Source of the DNA: Macrosoma leucophasiata
Lineage: Eukaryota > Arthropoda > Insecta > Lepidoptera > Hedylidae
Reading direction: 5' to 3'
NCBI GenBank assembly: GCA_036365455.1
Contig: JAWQUS010000030.1
Location: forward strand, 7,440,001 to 7,504,000
Length of the DNA: 64,000 bases
Every line of letters begins with the position of its first letter. Position 1 is the stretch's first letter. A program made the translations under genes and the position numbers. The notes beneath the pieces are model-generated. The model was not told the origin of the DNA and made no database searches. It saw only the letters and a list, made by a program, of their open reading frames with translations. Shown in pieces: positions 23,476 through 35,225 of the stretch.

Positions 23476-25165
23476 AGATACATACATAGGTACACCTACC
23501 GATTACATATTGGCATAAATCTATTGTAGGGTAAGGTATTCACTGTAACGTTTTAGTTCGGTTCGGTTTAGTTAGTTGGTAATTAGGTCACTAGCTACCT
23601 ACCAGTTCAGAACAATAAGAGATGTGATTTTTCTAATCCTATTTGAAATATGGCTGTATGGACTTTAACTTCTCTTCAGACCTACTCCTATCTTTTATCA
23701 AATAATTACACAAATACATACGTAATTGAATATTTGCCACAGATTTTTGTTATTTGTTCTTCTTAGGTGTCCAGATAATGATATCACATCAATGTCATTA
23801 CATAAAAATCTAATAAAGGCATATAATTTATTGCCAGTAACTAGATACTACTAACTAAACATCATCCCTCCCTCCGCGCGTGAAGTGCGACAGAGGGGGG
23901 GGGATGGTTCGGGGGTCGAGGTGTGCCTCGTTCCCCGGGCCTATCTGCCCCCGATGCGTCGGGGGCGTGATCGAATGAAGGGGATGTTGGCATGCAGAGA
24001 AACTCGCTGAGGGAGGCCATTTCGTTTTGTTTTTCTTTTTTATCCCCTTTTTTTTCCTTTCTGTTTTTTTTGTTGTTTTTTTTGAGCTTTTTAACCATTG
24101 TTTTTTATTTTTTATTTATTTTTACGTTTTAGCTATAGAATACTTTGTCTTTGTCAGTTGCATTGTCAAATGTGCAGGATAGAAAAAGACAAATGAGAGA
24201 TTAGCAACACTTTAGCTAAAATGCGTTAATGAAAAGGGGGTTAGTTTTTATGTGTAGTTAAGCTGCACTGCACAATTTTGCCATTTAACGGACTTCTAAG
24301 ATCTTTACTCGTTAATCTAATGACCTTCATCCAGTGTCTCATACCTAGATTTATCTTGAATCTAGATTCTAGATAATAATTGTACTCAATACATAAAATG
24401 CATTAGGATACTTAGAAGTTGTTTTCATCGCTTTCCCCGTATTTTCGAGACCCAAGACTGTTATTCACAGCATCATGGCAACATTTGTACAGAAAAGGTT
24501 AATTAAGGAGTACTTTTGTTTTTAGGAAACATTTTCATTCCTGCGAGTTAAAAATGGGGGCCTCCAAAAATCGACTGGTCGCAGAGGTAAAATCTGAATC
24601 AGTAGTTACCTAATACCTACGAGGTGAACTTTTTGTGGTATAATGGGAGTTAGATTTGGCGTCATTGTCGGTAATTCATTTTCAAAAACGCGCCTCTAGA
24701 CTCTACCTTATAGGTGGGGGGAAAAGGGTCAAAAATAGTTTTGAGATGTGCTATGCAGCTATGCTGCAAAGATGCGCAATCTACGCCACGAAAATATGTG
24801 ACCGTTTTCACCGATGATAAGCTATGTAGCTGTACGAGGAAGATCAGCTATGAAATGCATCCATAGCATACATTCTTCCATATAAAAACATAGGTATCTT
24901 AGCTGAATCCGTTTCCACCAGTGCTACATTATACATTCCGTGGTAAGGTAACAGTTACCAACAAGCTAGTACGTGTTTATACGATCAACCAGTGGATCCG
25001 ATCTTTTAGAATATGTAGTCTAGGTAGACTAGACCTATGCTGGCGCTATGTCATTTTCTAGCTTACCAGTAACCTAGAAATGGATTTATTAAATTGGGTA
25101 GGTATATTATCGTAAAGTAAAACAAACATATTTTTAGTGCAGTTTATTGGCTTAACCTAGGATGT

Positions 25166-28100
25166 TCATTTCACTTCACGTAACCTCCTGACGGCTGAAC
25201 GACAGGACGAGGCAGCGGTGGTTGAGAATACCCAGGCGCCGCCAGCTACGGTCCTCTTGCACCGCTTGCATGACCAGATACCGACGCAGGAACGTTTCAT
25301 GGCATCCTGGAAGATATGACAAGTTGTTTAGATTCGTGAACTCTGAAAAGAACGGTATACTTTAAGGGTCACAGTCGATGGAAGGAGCGGACCTTGATCC
25401 TTGACCTCGGATAGGTTTCAGACAAAAGATTAATATGAGTAGTTGTTAAAATGTTGAACATTACAACAATAAGCATATCCTCCAAGATTTGAAGTTAACA
25501 ACTGTGAAACAGGTCGATTCAACTCACAAACTCGAAAATACAAGATAAGCCGACTGCACACTACAGTGAAGTTATCACGAACAGCAAGTATACACTGTAC
25601 ACAAGACTGAAGAGGAATAGTATCCACTCTAATGAACAGATTCCCATGATTCCTATCATTATCAAGGCTGTCAATGGACAAAAAATAATAAGACAAAAAA
25701 GAGCAAAATGTTAAAAGACAAATGGACAAGTAAAAACTATTACAAAACAATACAAAGGCAAAGGATGATACAACTAAATCACATCTAAACAAATAAATAA
25801 AATTGGAATTGTCTGTTTGTAATATAAAAATAACCGCTTTTTACTAAATGCATATGTATGTAGATATGCACGGTACATATACCAAAACAACATTTTTTAC
25901 AATTTTTGTCGGTCTGTGTGTTGTTCCCGCTAATCTCGGAAACGGTTGGACCTATTTTGACTGGACTTTCACTGGCAGACAGCTTATGTAATAAGAAGTA
26001 ACTTAGGTTCATCTGGGTAGATACTGAACAATCATAAATTCTTACGCGGACGAAGTCGCGGGCACAGCTAGTCTAATACATAAATTATGAATAGAGAGGG
26101 TATCGTACTTGTATATACAAAATAAATAAAAAAACAAGTTCCACGTTGGGCCCGCACCTTGTACACTACAGTCTGTTTTTTTTTTCGGTACGGACTAAAT
26201 TTACATAAGCTGTGTGGCTAGGTTTTTGGGAATCATTAATAGTGTACGAACGTGTACGAACCAGAGCCGAGCTCGCAACATCTCCTTTAGTGCAACTTAG
26301 TACGTTTACTGCTCCTAGCCTTTTAATATTTTACACTGCGCTAGTAAAGAAAAAATGCTAAAGACGACTTATTGCATGTCGAACCAGTGCCTAAAGAGAA
26401 CCCTCTAACATTTTGAGGTTTATATAAAAATTAGGTAATTACAAAAATGTGTCTTTAAAATTTTAGAATGTGGCGACACCCGCAATGCACCTATAGGCAT
26501 GCCTATATAATGTACCTGTATGGTTAATGTATAGAATTGATAAAAACATAAATGCAACACACTTATTTTTTAAGTGTCTTAAATCTTAATAATGACATGC
26601 AAGTTAATAATCAGAATCAGGTAATGACTCCGTACGTGAATGTGCCGAATCGTCAGAGTCATCACACCTAATTCACTATTAAATCAGTCGGTAATGTCGT
26701 CGACAATATGGCCTAGAGTACACATTTTTTTCTGAACTTCAATTATTAGGTACATGTTAAATATAATTTTTCCAGCGCTGGGGAGTCACTAGACGAAGTC
26801 ACACGTTCGTTTTTCTTCGGCATTTCGGCTGGAGATTCTGTTTACTTTTCGGTGTGAACATAATGAACGCGTACGAATACGCGTTCATTATCATGTTTTT
26901 CCTTTATTGGAACCCGGGTGGCATTTCCGGTCACATTCGCGAGCTCAGGACTCTCGTCCAGGAACAGGACATTCATATTGTTCTCCTGGGCGAGACGAAG
27001 CTTCGCCCGGGCCGGGATCTCAAGGTGGCCAACTACTATGCCTATAGACATGACGAAGTGGCGCCTAGCGGCCAGCCCTATCGGGGTACAGCTGCATTAG
27101 TGCGCCGCGACGTCGTCCACGACGAGCTGGCCACTGTCCCGTTCGCATCCATGCGCACCAAGGGGGTGCGTGTGAGCGCGGAGGGGACCGAGATCCTGGT
27201 CCATGCCGCTTACAGACCACCGGGGGAGGCCTTAGACCCCAGTGACGTCCGGTCTGCCCTCGGAGAGGGGCCTGCCCTAATAGCTGGTGACCTAAACGCA
27301 AAACACCCCAGTTGGGGGTCTCGGGTCATCACTCCGCCCGGCAGGCGCCTCTACGAAGACAGTCAACGGGAAGGGTACGAGGTAATAGGGCCGGACTCCC
27401 CGACCCACGTACCTACAAACCCCAACCTTGCACCGGACGTACTGGACATTGTCATCACCAAGTGCGTGCCTTGGCCTGTACATGTGGAGGTGCTGTACGA
27501 CTTAGACACGCAGCACCTCCCCATATTGATCGCGCTTGGCTTGACGTCAGACTTCACGGTACCGCGCCCGCCACGTCGCCGAACGGACTGGGGCGCATTC
27601 GAGCGTAAAATGAGCGAGGCTGGGCCCGTGGGCATCATCACCAACCCTGAAGAGGTGGAGGCAGCCGTCCATCTCATCACCAGCAGCATCCAAACCGCCG
27701 TAGAGGCGGCTACTACCACCAAACCAGCTTCAACAAACCGCAGGGATGCCCTGCCCGCCTCGCTCCAATCCAAAATACGCCGAAAGCGCACCCTCCGCCA
27801 ACTGTGGGCGCGGACCCGGTGCCCGTCAGTCAAGCGCGATCTTAATAAAATAACTGAGGAGGTGCATGAAGCCGTGGGTGCGCATCGCGAGGCCGCCTGG
27901 GATGATACCATAGACCGGGCGGCCGAAGATGACACAACGCTATACGCACTCACCAAAGCCCTCACTCACGACTCAGCCCCTATTTACCCGCTCCTAGACG
28001 AAGCGGGAAATAGGCAGTACAGGCCGCATGATAGGGCCGAGATCCTGGCCACGCACTTGGAAGGAGTTTTCACTCCCAACCCACCCTCCCCCGACGCTGC

Positions 28101-31100
28101 TGTCGCCGAGCATTACGATGCATGCGAGGGCCGTGTAGGGGAATTATTGTCGGCCCCTACTCCGCCCTTACCTGGGGACGATTTTATCTCCCCCTCTGAG
28201 GTGCGTAGAGTCGTCAACCGCCTTTCCACACGGAAGGCGGCGGGGCCGGACGGTATCCCATGCGCGGCCATCCGCCATCTGCCGTGGAAGAGCCTGGTGA
28301 CCCTTACCAGACTCTTCAACGGCATACTCCGGACCGGACATTTCCCCCAAGAGTGGAAACTGGGGAAAATTATTGTCCTCCCCAAACCGGGCAAGGACCG
28401 CCGACATCCCTCAAGCTACCGCCCAATAACACTACTCTCACACATAGCCAAGTTGTTCGAGCGTCTATGGCTGCGGAGGCTGAGACCGTTCCTCCCATGC
28501 AGGGAGGAGCAATTTGGCTTTCGCGCCGGACACTCGACAACACAGCAGCTGACGAGAGTAGTGCACCATCTGACTAGCGAGGCCAACAGGGGGCGGTACT
28601 CGGTCGCTGTCTTTCTCGACATAGAGAAGGCATTCGACCGGGTATGGCAGACGGGCCTGTTGGCCAAGCTAGCGACCCATCTTCCACCCGGGCACTACAG
28701 GGTGGTAGCCAACTTTTTGAGGGACAGGCGGTTCTACGTCTCGGTGGAGGGCACTGATTCAAGTCAGCACCCCATCCGGGCCGGAGTACCTCAGGGCAGC
28801 TGTGTATCGCCAGCGCTCTACGCGGCATACACAGACGACATCCCAACTCTCCGCGAACATCTGCGTGAGGGTGACAGGGATGTCATGCTAGCCCTGTTTG
28901 CCGACGACAGCGCGTATATATCATCGTCGTCCCGCCTAGACCAAGCCTTAAAAAAAATGCAGCGTCTGCTGGACCTGCTGCCGGAGTGGTTGGACGCATG
29001 GCGGATGGCCGTGAACGTCGAGAAGACGGTCGCGATCGCCATGCGGGTCCGCCGAACGTTGCCACCGCTTCGGCTGCGAGGCCAGGATATAGAGTGGCAA
29101 CCTACGATCAAGTATCTCGGGTGCAACATCGACCGTGCATTGCACATGGTGCCGACCGTGAACCATATGGTTACACGAGCGGCAGCCGCTCGATCGTTGT
29201 TGCACCCAGTGCTGCGGTCGAGGTTGCCTTTGCGGGTAAAAACCCGCATCTACAAGACCTATATCCGCTCGAGGTTGACGTACGCTGCCCCGGCGTGGTA
29301 CGCTTTGTGCTCCGCCGACTTCAGGTGCAGCAGAACCGGACCCTGAGGCTCATAACGGGCGCGGGGAGGTATGTCAAAAACGAGGTCATCGCCCGCGACC
29401 TGAGGGTCGAATCGGTGGAGGAGTTTGTGGTCCGGCTGGCGCGTAATATGTACGATCGCGCAGACAACGGACCTCACGAGCACCTCCGCGGATTCGCCCC
29501 TCTGCACAGTCGACCACCTGACAGCTACGCATTGCCTCGTGAGATACTTCCCCCCCCATCGCCCGGGTCAAGGCGGGCCGACACGACCCAAAGCGGCATC
29601 GACGCAGCTCTAGCACCTGTGCCGCGTGTGAGAATTTTGCCACCCATCGATCACCGCCACTCTGACAACCCACCCACACTCACGGGCCCCGTCATTGCGG
29701 GGCCCGACCTCACCTCTACAAGGGCGGGTTCGAACCCCACCCTTACGGCCGAGAATCTACGATTACTGGCCGAGGCGGGTTCAAGCCCTGCCCTTTGAGT
29801 TTCGGAAGTGCTGCGGGGCGGGCCGCAATGCCCGGCTAAGGCCGGACGTTTCGAGGAGCCGCCCCCCTATGTTAACCCTCCTACAACCACGCCAACCATC
29901 ATTCGTCCCAATGTCTAGCTGTGCACGCGAGGATAGCCGGGGAGAGAAAAGATTATGCCTATCAAGGCTAAAAAGCTCACAAAAAAAATACATAAACAAA
30001 ACAAAAAAATAATAAAAATAAAAAAAATAAAATAAAAAAAATTTTTAAAAAAACCCCCCGGTGAGTCTTAGCGTGCACGGCCCCCCCCAACCAAGTGAAA
30101 ATAGATTCACGCCCTCGCTTAGTCGAGGGCAGGCCCGCCCGGGCAGGAGGGAAATGCCTCGAGGCCCGCTCCGCCGCTGCGCGCTCGCGCGCGCAGCAGC
30201 GACGACATTAGTTAGGTTATCATGTTTTTTGCCCGTGAAATCGCATTTCGGAGGTTGAAGGACGAATGGAGTGTATTCAAAATGACGCCGTGTTTTCATC
30301 TTTATGGAATTGATAGCTACAGTACATCGACCTATTTCTTGTGTAGTTCCTGTTAGCAACTTGTTATTGCGTATTCTTCAACAAAAAATAAATAATTGCC
30401 TTGTTTACTTAGTGCAATAAATAATTTAAATTAAATCTGTGATACTCCATAGAAACCATAATTTTTAAAAGATTTGTCTAGTGTCAAATATAATAAAATT
30501 ATGTGGTAAAGTAAAAAGTAACGATTCATAAAACCGGTATCGTACAACACTAATAACTAATAACTAGAGAGCTGGTATCATTATTTTGGAAATTGACATT
30601 TGCATGTGTCAATTTAGTCCGTAGCGAAAAAAAAACAGACTTTAGGTATATCAAGAGATGGAGAAAATTACGTAGAATCATGGAAAAAAACTCAAAAAAT
30701 AATTGGAATCATTGTTTTTTTTTTGCTGTCGGAAATATTTTTTATTTTATATAATTTTTATATGACAGCAATATTTTTTGTTTTTCAAATATCCTAACGA
30801 CAATTACATTATCCGGCAAGAAATATTGTACATCGAACCTATGAAAGATACAATTGGCTAGTTTCTACTTCATAGAACGTTATCTCTGAAAAACACGTCT
30901 TTGACTGCTGCTTACGTAAGCACTGATAGTCGGGTATTGGTGAAAACTTGACCAAAATAGTCGACAAACATCACATAGGTAAGGTGCGAAAGAGATAATG
31001 CTCTACAGACCTGAAATAAGCCAAAGTCTCCTTCCTAAGGTAGATGTGCAATATTCCTAGTTGGATACGGTATAATGAATTATTTGAATAGCTGAAAATG

Positions 31101-34100
31101 ATTTAGTATTTTATTCTACTTCTCTCAATATAGAGTACTAGCGGCCCGCCCCGGCTTCGCAGGGGTGCAATGTTACCTACATTACTACTATTATATTAAA
31201 ATACTAGCTTTTGCCCGCGACTTCGTTCGCGTGGACTTCAGGTTCGTCCCGTCTAGTCTAGTAATAAGTAAGAAATACGGTAACTAAGCACTGCAGAGCC
31301 CTAATTTGTACGTGTAACTCCTAACCAAAAAGAAACCTGGCAATAACTAACCTTAGGCCTATATTACTTAAAGTAGGCGACCATACGTTTTTATCAAATC
31401 GCTAGTGCCTTGAAAATTCGCAAAACGGACACAACCGTCAACGACGTCTGCCCGCGTTCGGGTCGCGCACTCAGCGATGAGCCACTTCTTCCCCACCGCA
31501 CCTACCCCGCTCCCCCCACGCCCCGTTCGCCTGGCGCCGCTGCCGGTATTTATCACCGAAACGGTATTTATCGCCGAAATTGCTATGACTCTGCATTTTA
31601 AATCTGTGATATCTTCGAAAATATTTATTTAATTTACATGCTGTAAAAAGCTATATTGATCTTTATTAAATGCACAATGTATTTAAGATACTTAATTGGA
31701 TAAGGATTAATACTGTATTGCTTAAAATCGCTTCGTAAATAAGCCATTATTTCTCGTACAAAGTAAAGGATAAAAAATGGTTATTGTGGGTTATTCCTAA
31801 GAGATAAACATATACCATCACGGACTTTTTTGTAGACCTTTTTAAGTTGTACAATACTGTAGTAAATTGTTTTGATCTATCTTGTAGGATTCAGTCAGCG
31901 TTTGCAATGTAAGCGCAAAAAATGTGTTTTTTCTACGACCTCACATTAAAAACCTCAAAAATTGTAGCCTATGTGTTATTCTGATGTATAAGCTATAGCC
32001 TATGTGTTATTCTGATGTATAAGCTATATTGTGGTAAAGTTTCATTCAAATCCATTCAGTAGTTTTTACGTGAAAGAGTAACAAACATCCATACATCCAT
32101 ACTTACAAACTTTCGCCTTTATAATAGTAGTAGGATAGGATAGAGTTTAGCACTCCTGAATAGTGTACATTTCTGATTGTGAAAGAATTTTCATAATCAG
32201 TACAGTATTTACAAAGATTAGCCCCTACAAACAAACAAACAAAGTTACTTTACATATTTATAATGTAATATATATTAATTTTACCATAAATTCAAAAGTA
32301 AACATCAAATTTTAATAATTTACAGACCAAATATGATCTACATAAACTGTACTTAGTGATGAAATAATTTATTTTGATAAGGATTAATATGTAAAGCATG
32401 AGTAAAATAAGTGTTTAAATGTAGACCAAAAAAATTCAAGATTTTTAAATAAAAAAATGGTTGTTGTGTCTCACTTGAGAGACAAAGAAACTTGACGACC
32501 CGGTTAGTCCAGCTGTGTGAGATGACCATTTGATTCAAAGGGTTGCAGGTTCGATCCCCGCACTGGGACAAATATTTGTATGGCCTACAGAGATTTGTTT
32601 CGGGTCTGGTTGTTTGTGTACAATGGTTGTATGTGTACAATGGCACCCACGACACAGGGCTATACCTACTGTGGGGCTGTTAGTGTAAGCGTATTGTATT
32701 TATTTATTTATTTTAAGGGTAGTGTGTCGTGGACTTTTTGTAGATATTTATAAGGTCTACAATTAATTAGAACATTTTATGGTTCTATCTTTTATATTTT
32801 AGGCAGCTTACACAAATTAAGGTGTAGACAAGATGTGGGCCCAAGCTCCATACATTTTAGAATGTCTCCTTTATATGTATCACATTGCATTTTCTAACGT
32901 CATAGGAATATTATAATAAGTAGGTATACATTGATTGCCTTGGCCCTGTTCCAAACAGTTTACAATGAACATTGTTATGATCAATTATATTAGTTTACAA
33001 CACAAGCCTACTAGCCTAATATGTTTCAAATTAACGTGTATGTGTGTAAATAATAATCTAATACAGTTTGTATCATAACGTCATATCCCTTAGCGGAGTA
33101 AGAATGTAGTAGACATAAGAACAAATTTTTTTACAAAATATGTTTCAGTTTATTTATTTATTTATTTAAACTTTATTGCCACAGTATAATACATGATGAC
33201 AAATGGCGAACTTAACGCTAAAAGCGCTCTTTTCCAGTTAACCATCGGGAGTCTAGAGAGCTATCTGAGCGGCACAACAGTTATGGGAGAAAATTTAAAA
33301 ACAAAAGTATTACATAAGCTTAATAAAATACATGATATATATATATATACCTATACATACATACTTATACATACTTATAGAAATTCATAAAAACTACATA
33401 TACATAATACAGATACAATAATATAAGTTCTAAACATATATATTATTATATAATAAAATATACTTACACATCAATAAATAAATATGCAATTTGGATGATG
33501 ATTTCTGATAAGGATTCCCACTTAGGAATCACACACATACTCGTATAATTATCATAAAAGATGTTTCTTTAAATTGTTTTTAAACGTCAGCCTCGAACAC
33601 GATCTTTGGATGACATCTGGCAGCGCATTCCACAAGCGAGCCGCTTGAACAGTAAAAGAGTTAGCAACGAAACCGGATCTATGAAGGGGTATAGAAAGAG
33701 TGAGAGATTCATTAGAGCGAAGATGTAATGAGTGAGAAGAGCAGAGATACTGGAAATTATTTTTTAAATAAGTAGGAGAGGAAACGTCAAAAAGAATTGA
33801 AAAAAGTTGACACAGAATTCTGGATTGTCTTCGTTGGCGGATAGTTAGCCATTTAAGGTCGGTACGGAAAGCGGACACATGGTCAAATTTACGAGTTCAG
33901 TTCTAACCAAAAGTGAGCCAGGTTCAAGTCTTAGTAGCCGCTATGAATCCTATTCTGTGAAGGCTAGGATTGTGATGTTTACAAGTGATACTTGATAGAA
34001 ATAAGGATAAACTAACCTTTCCGCAGAATGAACAAGTATATTTAGCGTGTTGTGTTACTTCCATCTTTTTCACCATCTTACGAAGGGAGGCACCATAACG

Positions 34101-34332
34101 TGTGCCATATTTGCCGGTAATTCCAACCTTCTTCGTGCGTTTAGCCTGAAAAGTTGAAAACAGCAAATAATACCTTGTAACTACACATCTACTTATTTTT
34201 AAGATTATACACTTCAGGCGTAAAAATATATATCACACATAGTGAAACACTTTATAATAATTATTTTCATCGTTAGTTTTGGTACTTTCGTAAAGCGATT
34301 ATTATAATATTTAGGAATTAAAATCCTACCAT
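25166..34332 (-). CDS. RpL37A: 60S ribosomal protein eL43 (L37a), three exons
   Basis: A zinc-binding protein of the large ribosomal subunit. Exons in coding order (complement): 34330-34332 (the ATG alone), 34017-34145 and 25166-25306. They join in phase across GT-AG introns to a 90-residue protein, close to the usual 92. Exon 2 reads [20 protein letters not shown] and ends TCSFCGK. Exon 3 reads [20 protein letters not shown] to RRLREVK and a stop. The four zinc-binding cysteines are C39, C42, C57 and C60, so the metal site needs both distant exons. An AATAAA lies ~20 nt past the stop (complement of ~25143-25148). The leader upstream of the ATG holds a pyrimidine tract (TTTCTTCTTTTTCTG on the minus strand), as in TOP mRNAs of ribosomal proteins. 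Intron 2 is 8,710 bp and full of transposons. The missing third exon was found only by searching the distant sequence, but the fit is exact. Confidence 0.95.
25790..26075 (-). repeat. interspersed repeat, family K
   Basis: Ends (minus sense start) with ACTAGCTGTGCCCGCGACTT and runs through CCGAGATTAGCGGGAACAA-like and TTTTGGTATATG motifs to AATTCCAATTTTATTTATTT. A same-family copy in the other orientation is at 43425-43715. Both sit in introns (RpL37A and DLAT). Confidence 0.75.
26760..30058 (+). mobile_element. Jockey-like non-LTR retrotransposon, ORF2 nearly complete, poly-A tail
   Basis: GC-rich island in AT-rich DNA, inserted in RpL37A intron 2 opposite to the gene. It holds a long ORF2, a ~180-bp 3' untranslated part and an A-rich tail at about 29980-30053. 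No ORF1 (gag-like) frame was seen upstream, so the copy is probably 5'-truncated. The left boundary is approximate and no target duplication was identified. Confidence 0.85.
26863..29798 (+). pseudogene. LINE ORF2: AP-type endonuclease + reverse transcriptase, one late frameshift
   Basis: This protein nicks target DNA and reverse-transcribes the element RNA. The N-terminal endonuclease shows [26 protein letters not shown] and [15 protein letters not shown]. Where most relatives have SDH, this copy reads DTQHLPI, so one expected catalytic Asp may be lost. The RT has [49 protein letters not shown] and the catalytic [10 protein letters not shown]. The open frame runs from the ATG at 26863 to a stop at 29344-29346. 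The C-terminal tail ([20 protein letters not shown]) continues in another frame to 29798, so a one-base shift lies near 29300-29330. The rest is open, so the insertion is fairly young. Confidence 0.85.
30059..30270. other. GC-rich segment after the LINE tail
   Basis: Starts with runs of C and contains a CGCCCTCG...CGAGGGC hairpin and a GCGCGCTCGCGCGCGC tract. It is unlike the AT-rich host DNA and probably belongs to a second, truncated repeat abutting the LINE. No reading frame is recognised. Confidence 0.4.
30817..31062. mobile_element. MITE-like repeat, family M
   Basis: The left end GAAATATTGTACATC is inverted at the right end as GATGTGCAATATTCC, with further partial pairing inward (AACGTTATCTCT with AGAGATAATGCTCT). 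A same-family copy occurs at 43133-43362. Confidence 0.7.
31140..32145 (+). mobile_element. retroelement tail repeats with an inserted segment and 31-bp tandem duplication
   Basis: CTAGCGGCCCGCCCCGGCTTC at 31140 and CTAGCTTTTGCCCGCGACTTC at 31204 begin related tails. The matching end (GTGAAAGAGTAACAAACATCC to CTTTCGCCTTTATAATAGTAG) lies at ~32070-32135. The TAGCCTATGTGTTATTCTGA unit of 31 bp is exactly duplicated at 31965-31995 and 31996-32026. No coding frame. Confidence 0.7.
32488..32715 (+). mobile_element. tRNA-derived SINE, family C
   Basis: The head has an A-box-like GGTTAGTCCAGCTG and a B box GGTTCGATCCC. The body is AATATTTGTATGGCC, TTTGTTTCGGGTCTGG and GTACAATGGCACCCACGACA, ending GTAAGCGTATTG with a TTTA-repeat tail. 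Other copies: 38150-38405 (minus), 40915-41055 (5'-truncated) and a head fragment near 45838-45905. Confidence 0.85.
33155..33890 (-). mobile_element. LINE 3' fragment encoding the post-RT C-terminal region
   Basis: The minus-strand frame 33552-33878 reads [37 protein letters not shown] and [12 protein letters not shown]. This block lies downstream of the RT domain in many insect LINEs. It ends at the left with a (TAAA)n-like tail near 33150-33175 after TTTATTGCCACAG. The RT core is absent. It lies just downstream of RpL37A exon 2. Confidence 0.75.
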
Positions 34333-34825
34333 TGTGAAATAACCTGCCTAACACAACAGTTGACAGAAAAAGAAGAAATTAGGTTATGTGTTGACATTTG
34401 ACATTAACTTAACATGACAGTGACAGGTAAACATTAAAGTTTTTTTTTTGTTATTATGGCATCGCTATTACGCATATTGCCAGTGTCAAGTAGAACGATA
34501 TTTCGTATGTATTTAAGCAGCGTGAAAGTTAGTATAATATAGTCATCAAGTATCTTAAGTAAGTATCAAGTATATAAGTAATCAAGTATTATATCTGAGT
34601 CAAGTGAGTTACAGTCAAGTTATTCGAGTAAAGCGATGGCTACTTTACCAGAACATTTACAATGAAGTTTTGGAGGCAACCCATTGATATATAAAATGTA
34701 TATCAATGAGGCAACCTGAAAGGTCGTGTTTTCGCACTGTTATTCTATTTCACTATACACGGGCACTGTAATAAACCTATATCAAACAAAATGCCACAAA
34801 CTTTATTCAATATAACTTAAAAATA

Positions 34826-35225
34826 AAAAGACGTGTGGCACTCGGAGACTGCCGCGGTAAAGCTATTGCATTTACATAATTATCTAAAATTATGCAAAAC
34901 AAAATAAAATGTAAATAAAAGAAAAAAATATACAAAAATTAAACAATAATTTACCACTTTTTAAAAATTGAATGGAAAACAAACAATAAAAAAAATGAAC
35001 AAAAACAATCTTGGCAGCGGTGGGTTTCGAACCCACGCCTCCGAAGAGCCTGGTGCCTTAAACCAGCGCCTAGTCCGCTCGGCCACGCTACCAACGAAGT
35101 CAGACGGCGAAATTATACATGACTTTCTTTAGATGAGTTTAATCAGGAGCGTCCGGTTTTTTGCGTTACGGAATTTCTGAATTCGGTCCCCGCGCTCAAG
35201 GCCCGCGATAGAAGCTATGCAATAG
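34826..35225 (-). mobile_element. 400-bp insertion carrying a tRNA-Leu, with 10-bp target duplications
   Basis: The uninterrupted copy at 17281 shows the original junction. Here the sequence between the two CTTAAAAATA repeats is extra. The insert contains the tRNA-Leu gene (35012-35092), an AT-rich part and GC-richer ends. The ends share AAGCTATTGCAT in opposite orientations (at 34860 and 35214). The element class is unknown. Confidence 0.7.
35012..35092 (-). tRNA. tRNA-Leu (anticodon AAG)
   Basis: Folds as a complete class II tRNA. The acceptor arms GGTAGCG and CGCTGCC pair over seven base pairs with one G-T, with discriminator A. The A box is TGGCCGAGCGG. The anticodon stem is CTGGT/ACCAG with loop TTAAGGC, giving AAG. 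The long variable arm GCTCTTCGGAGGC is as expected for Leu, and the T arm is GTGGG-TTCGAAA-CCCAC. A run of T (minus strand, complement of 35001-35005) just downstream can end pol III transcription. No intron. Its location inside a mobile insertion means it may be a transposed copy, but nothing in the fold is broken. Confidence 0.92.

Noticed and set aside
23862..24098. 78-codon minus-strand frame, GC-rich then Lys-rich
   Set aside because: Low complexity with poly-A-driven lysines and no recognisable domain; more likely a chance frame in a repeat.
30045..30359. 104-codon minus-strand frame in the GC-rich stretch
   Set aside because: Composition-driven frame without any motif; it crosses the junction between the LINE tail and other DNA.
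32500..32570. tRNA-like head with good B box considered as a tRNA gene
   Set aside because: No cloverleaf, and it continues into a SINE body shared with three other loci.
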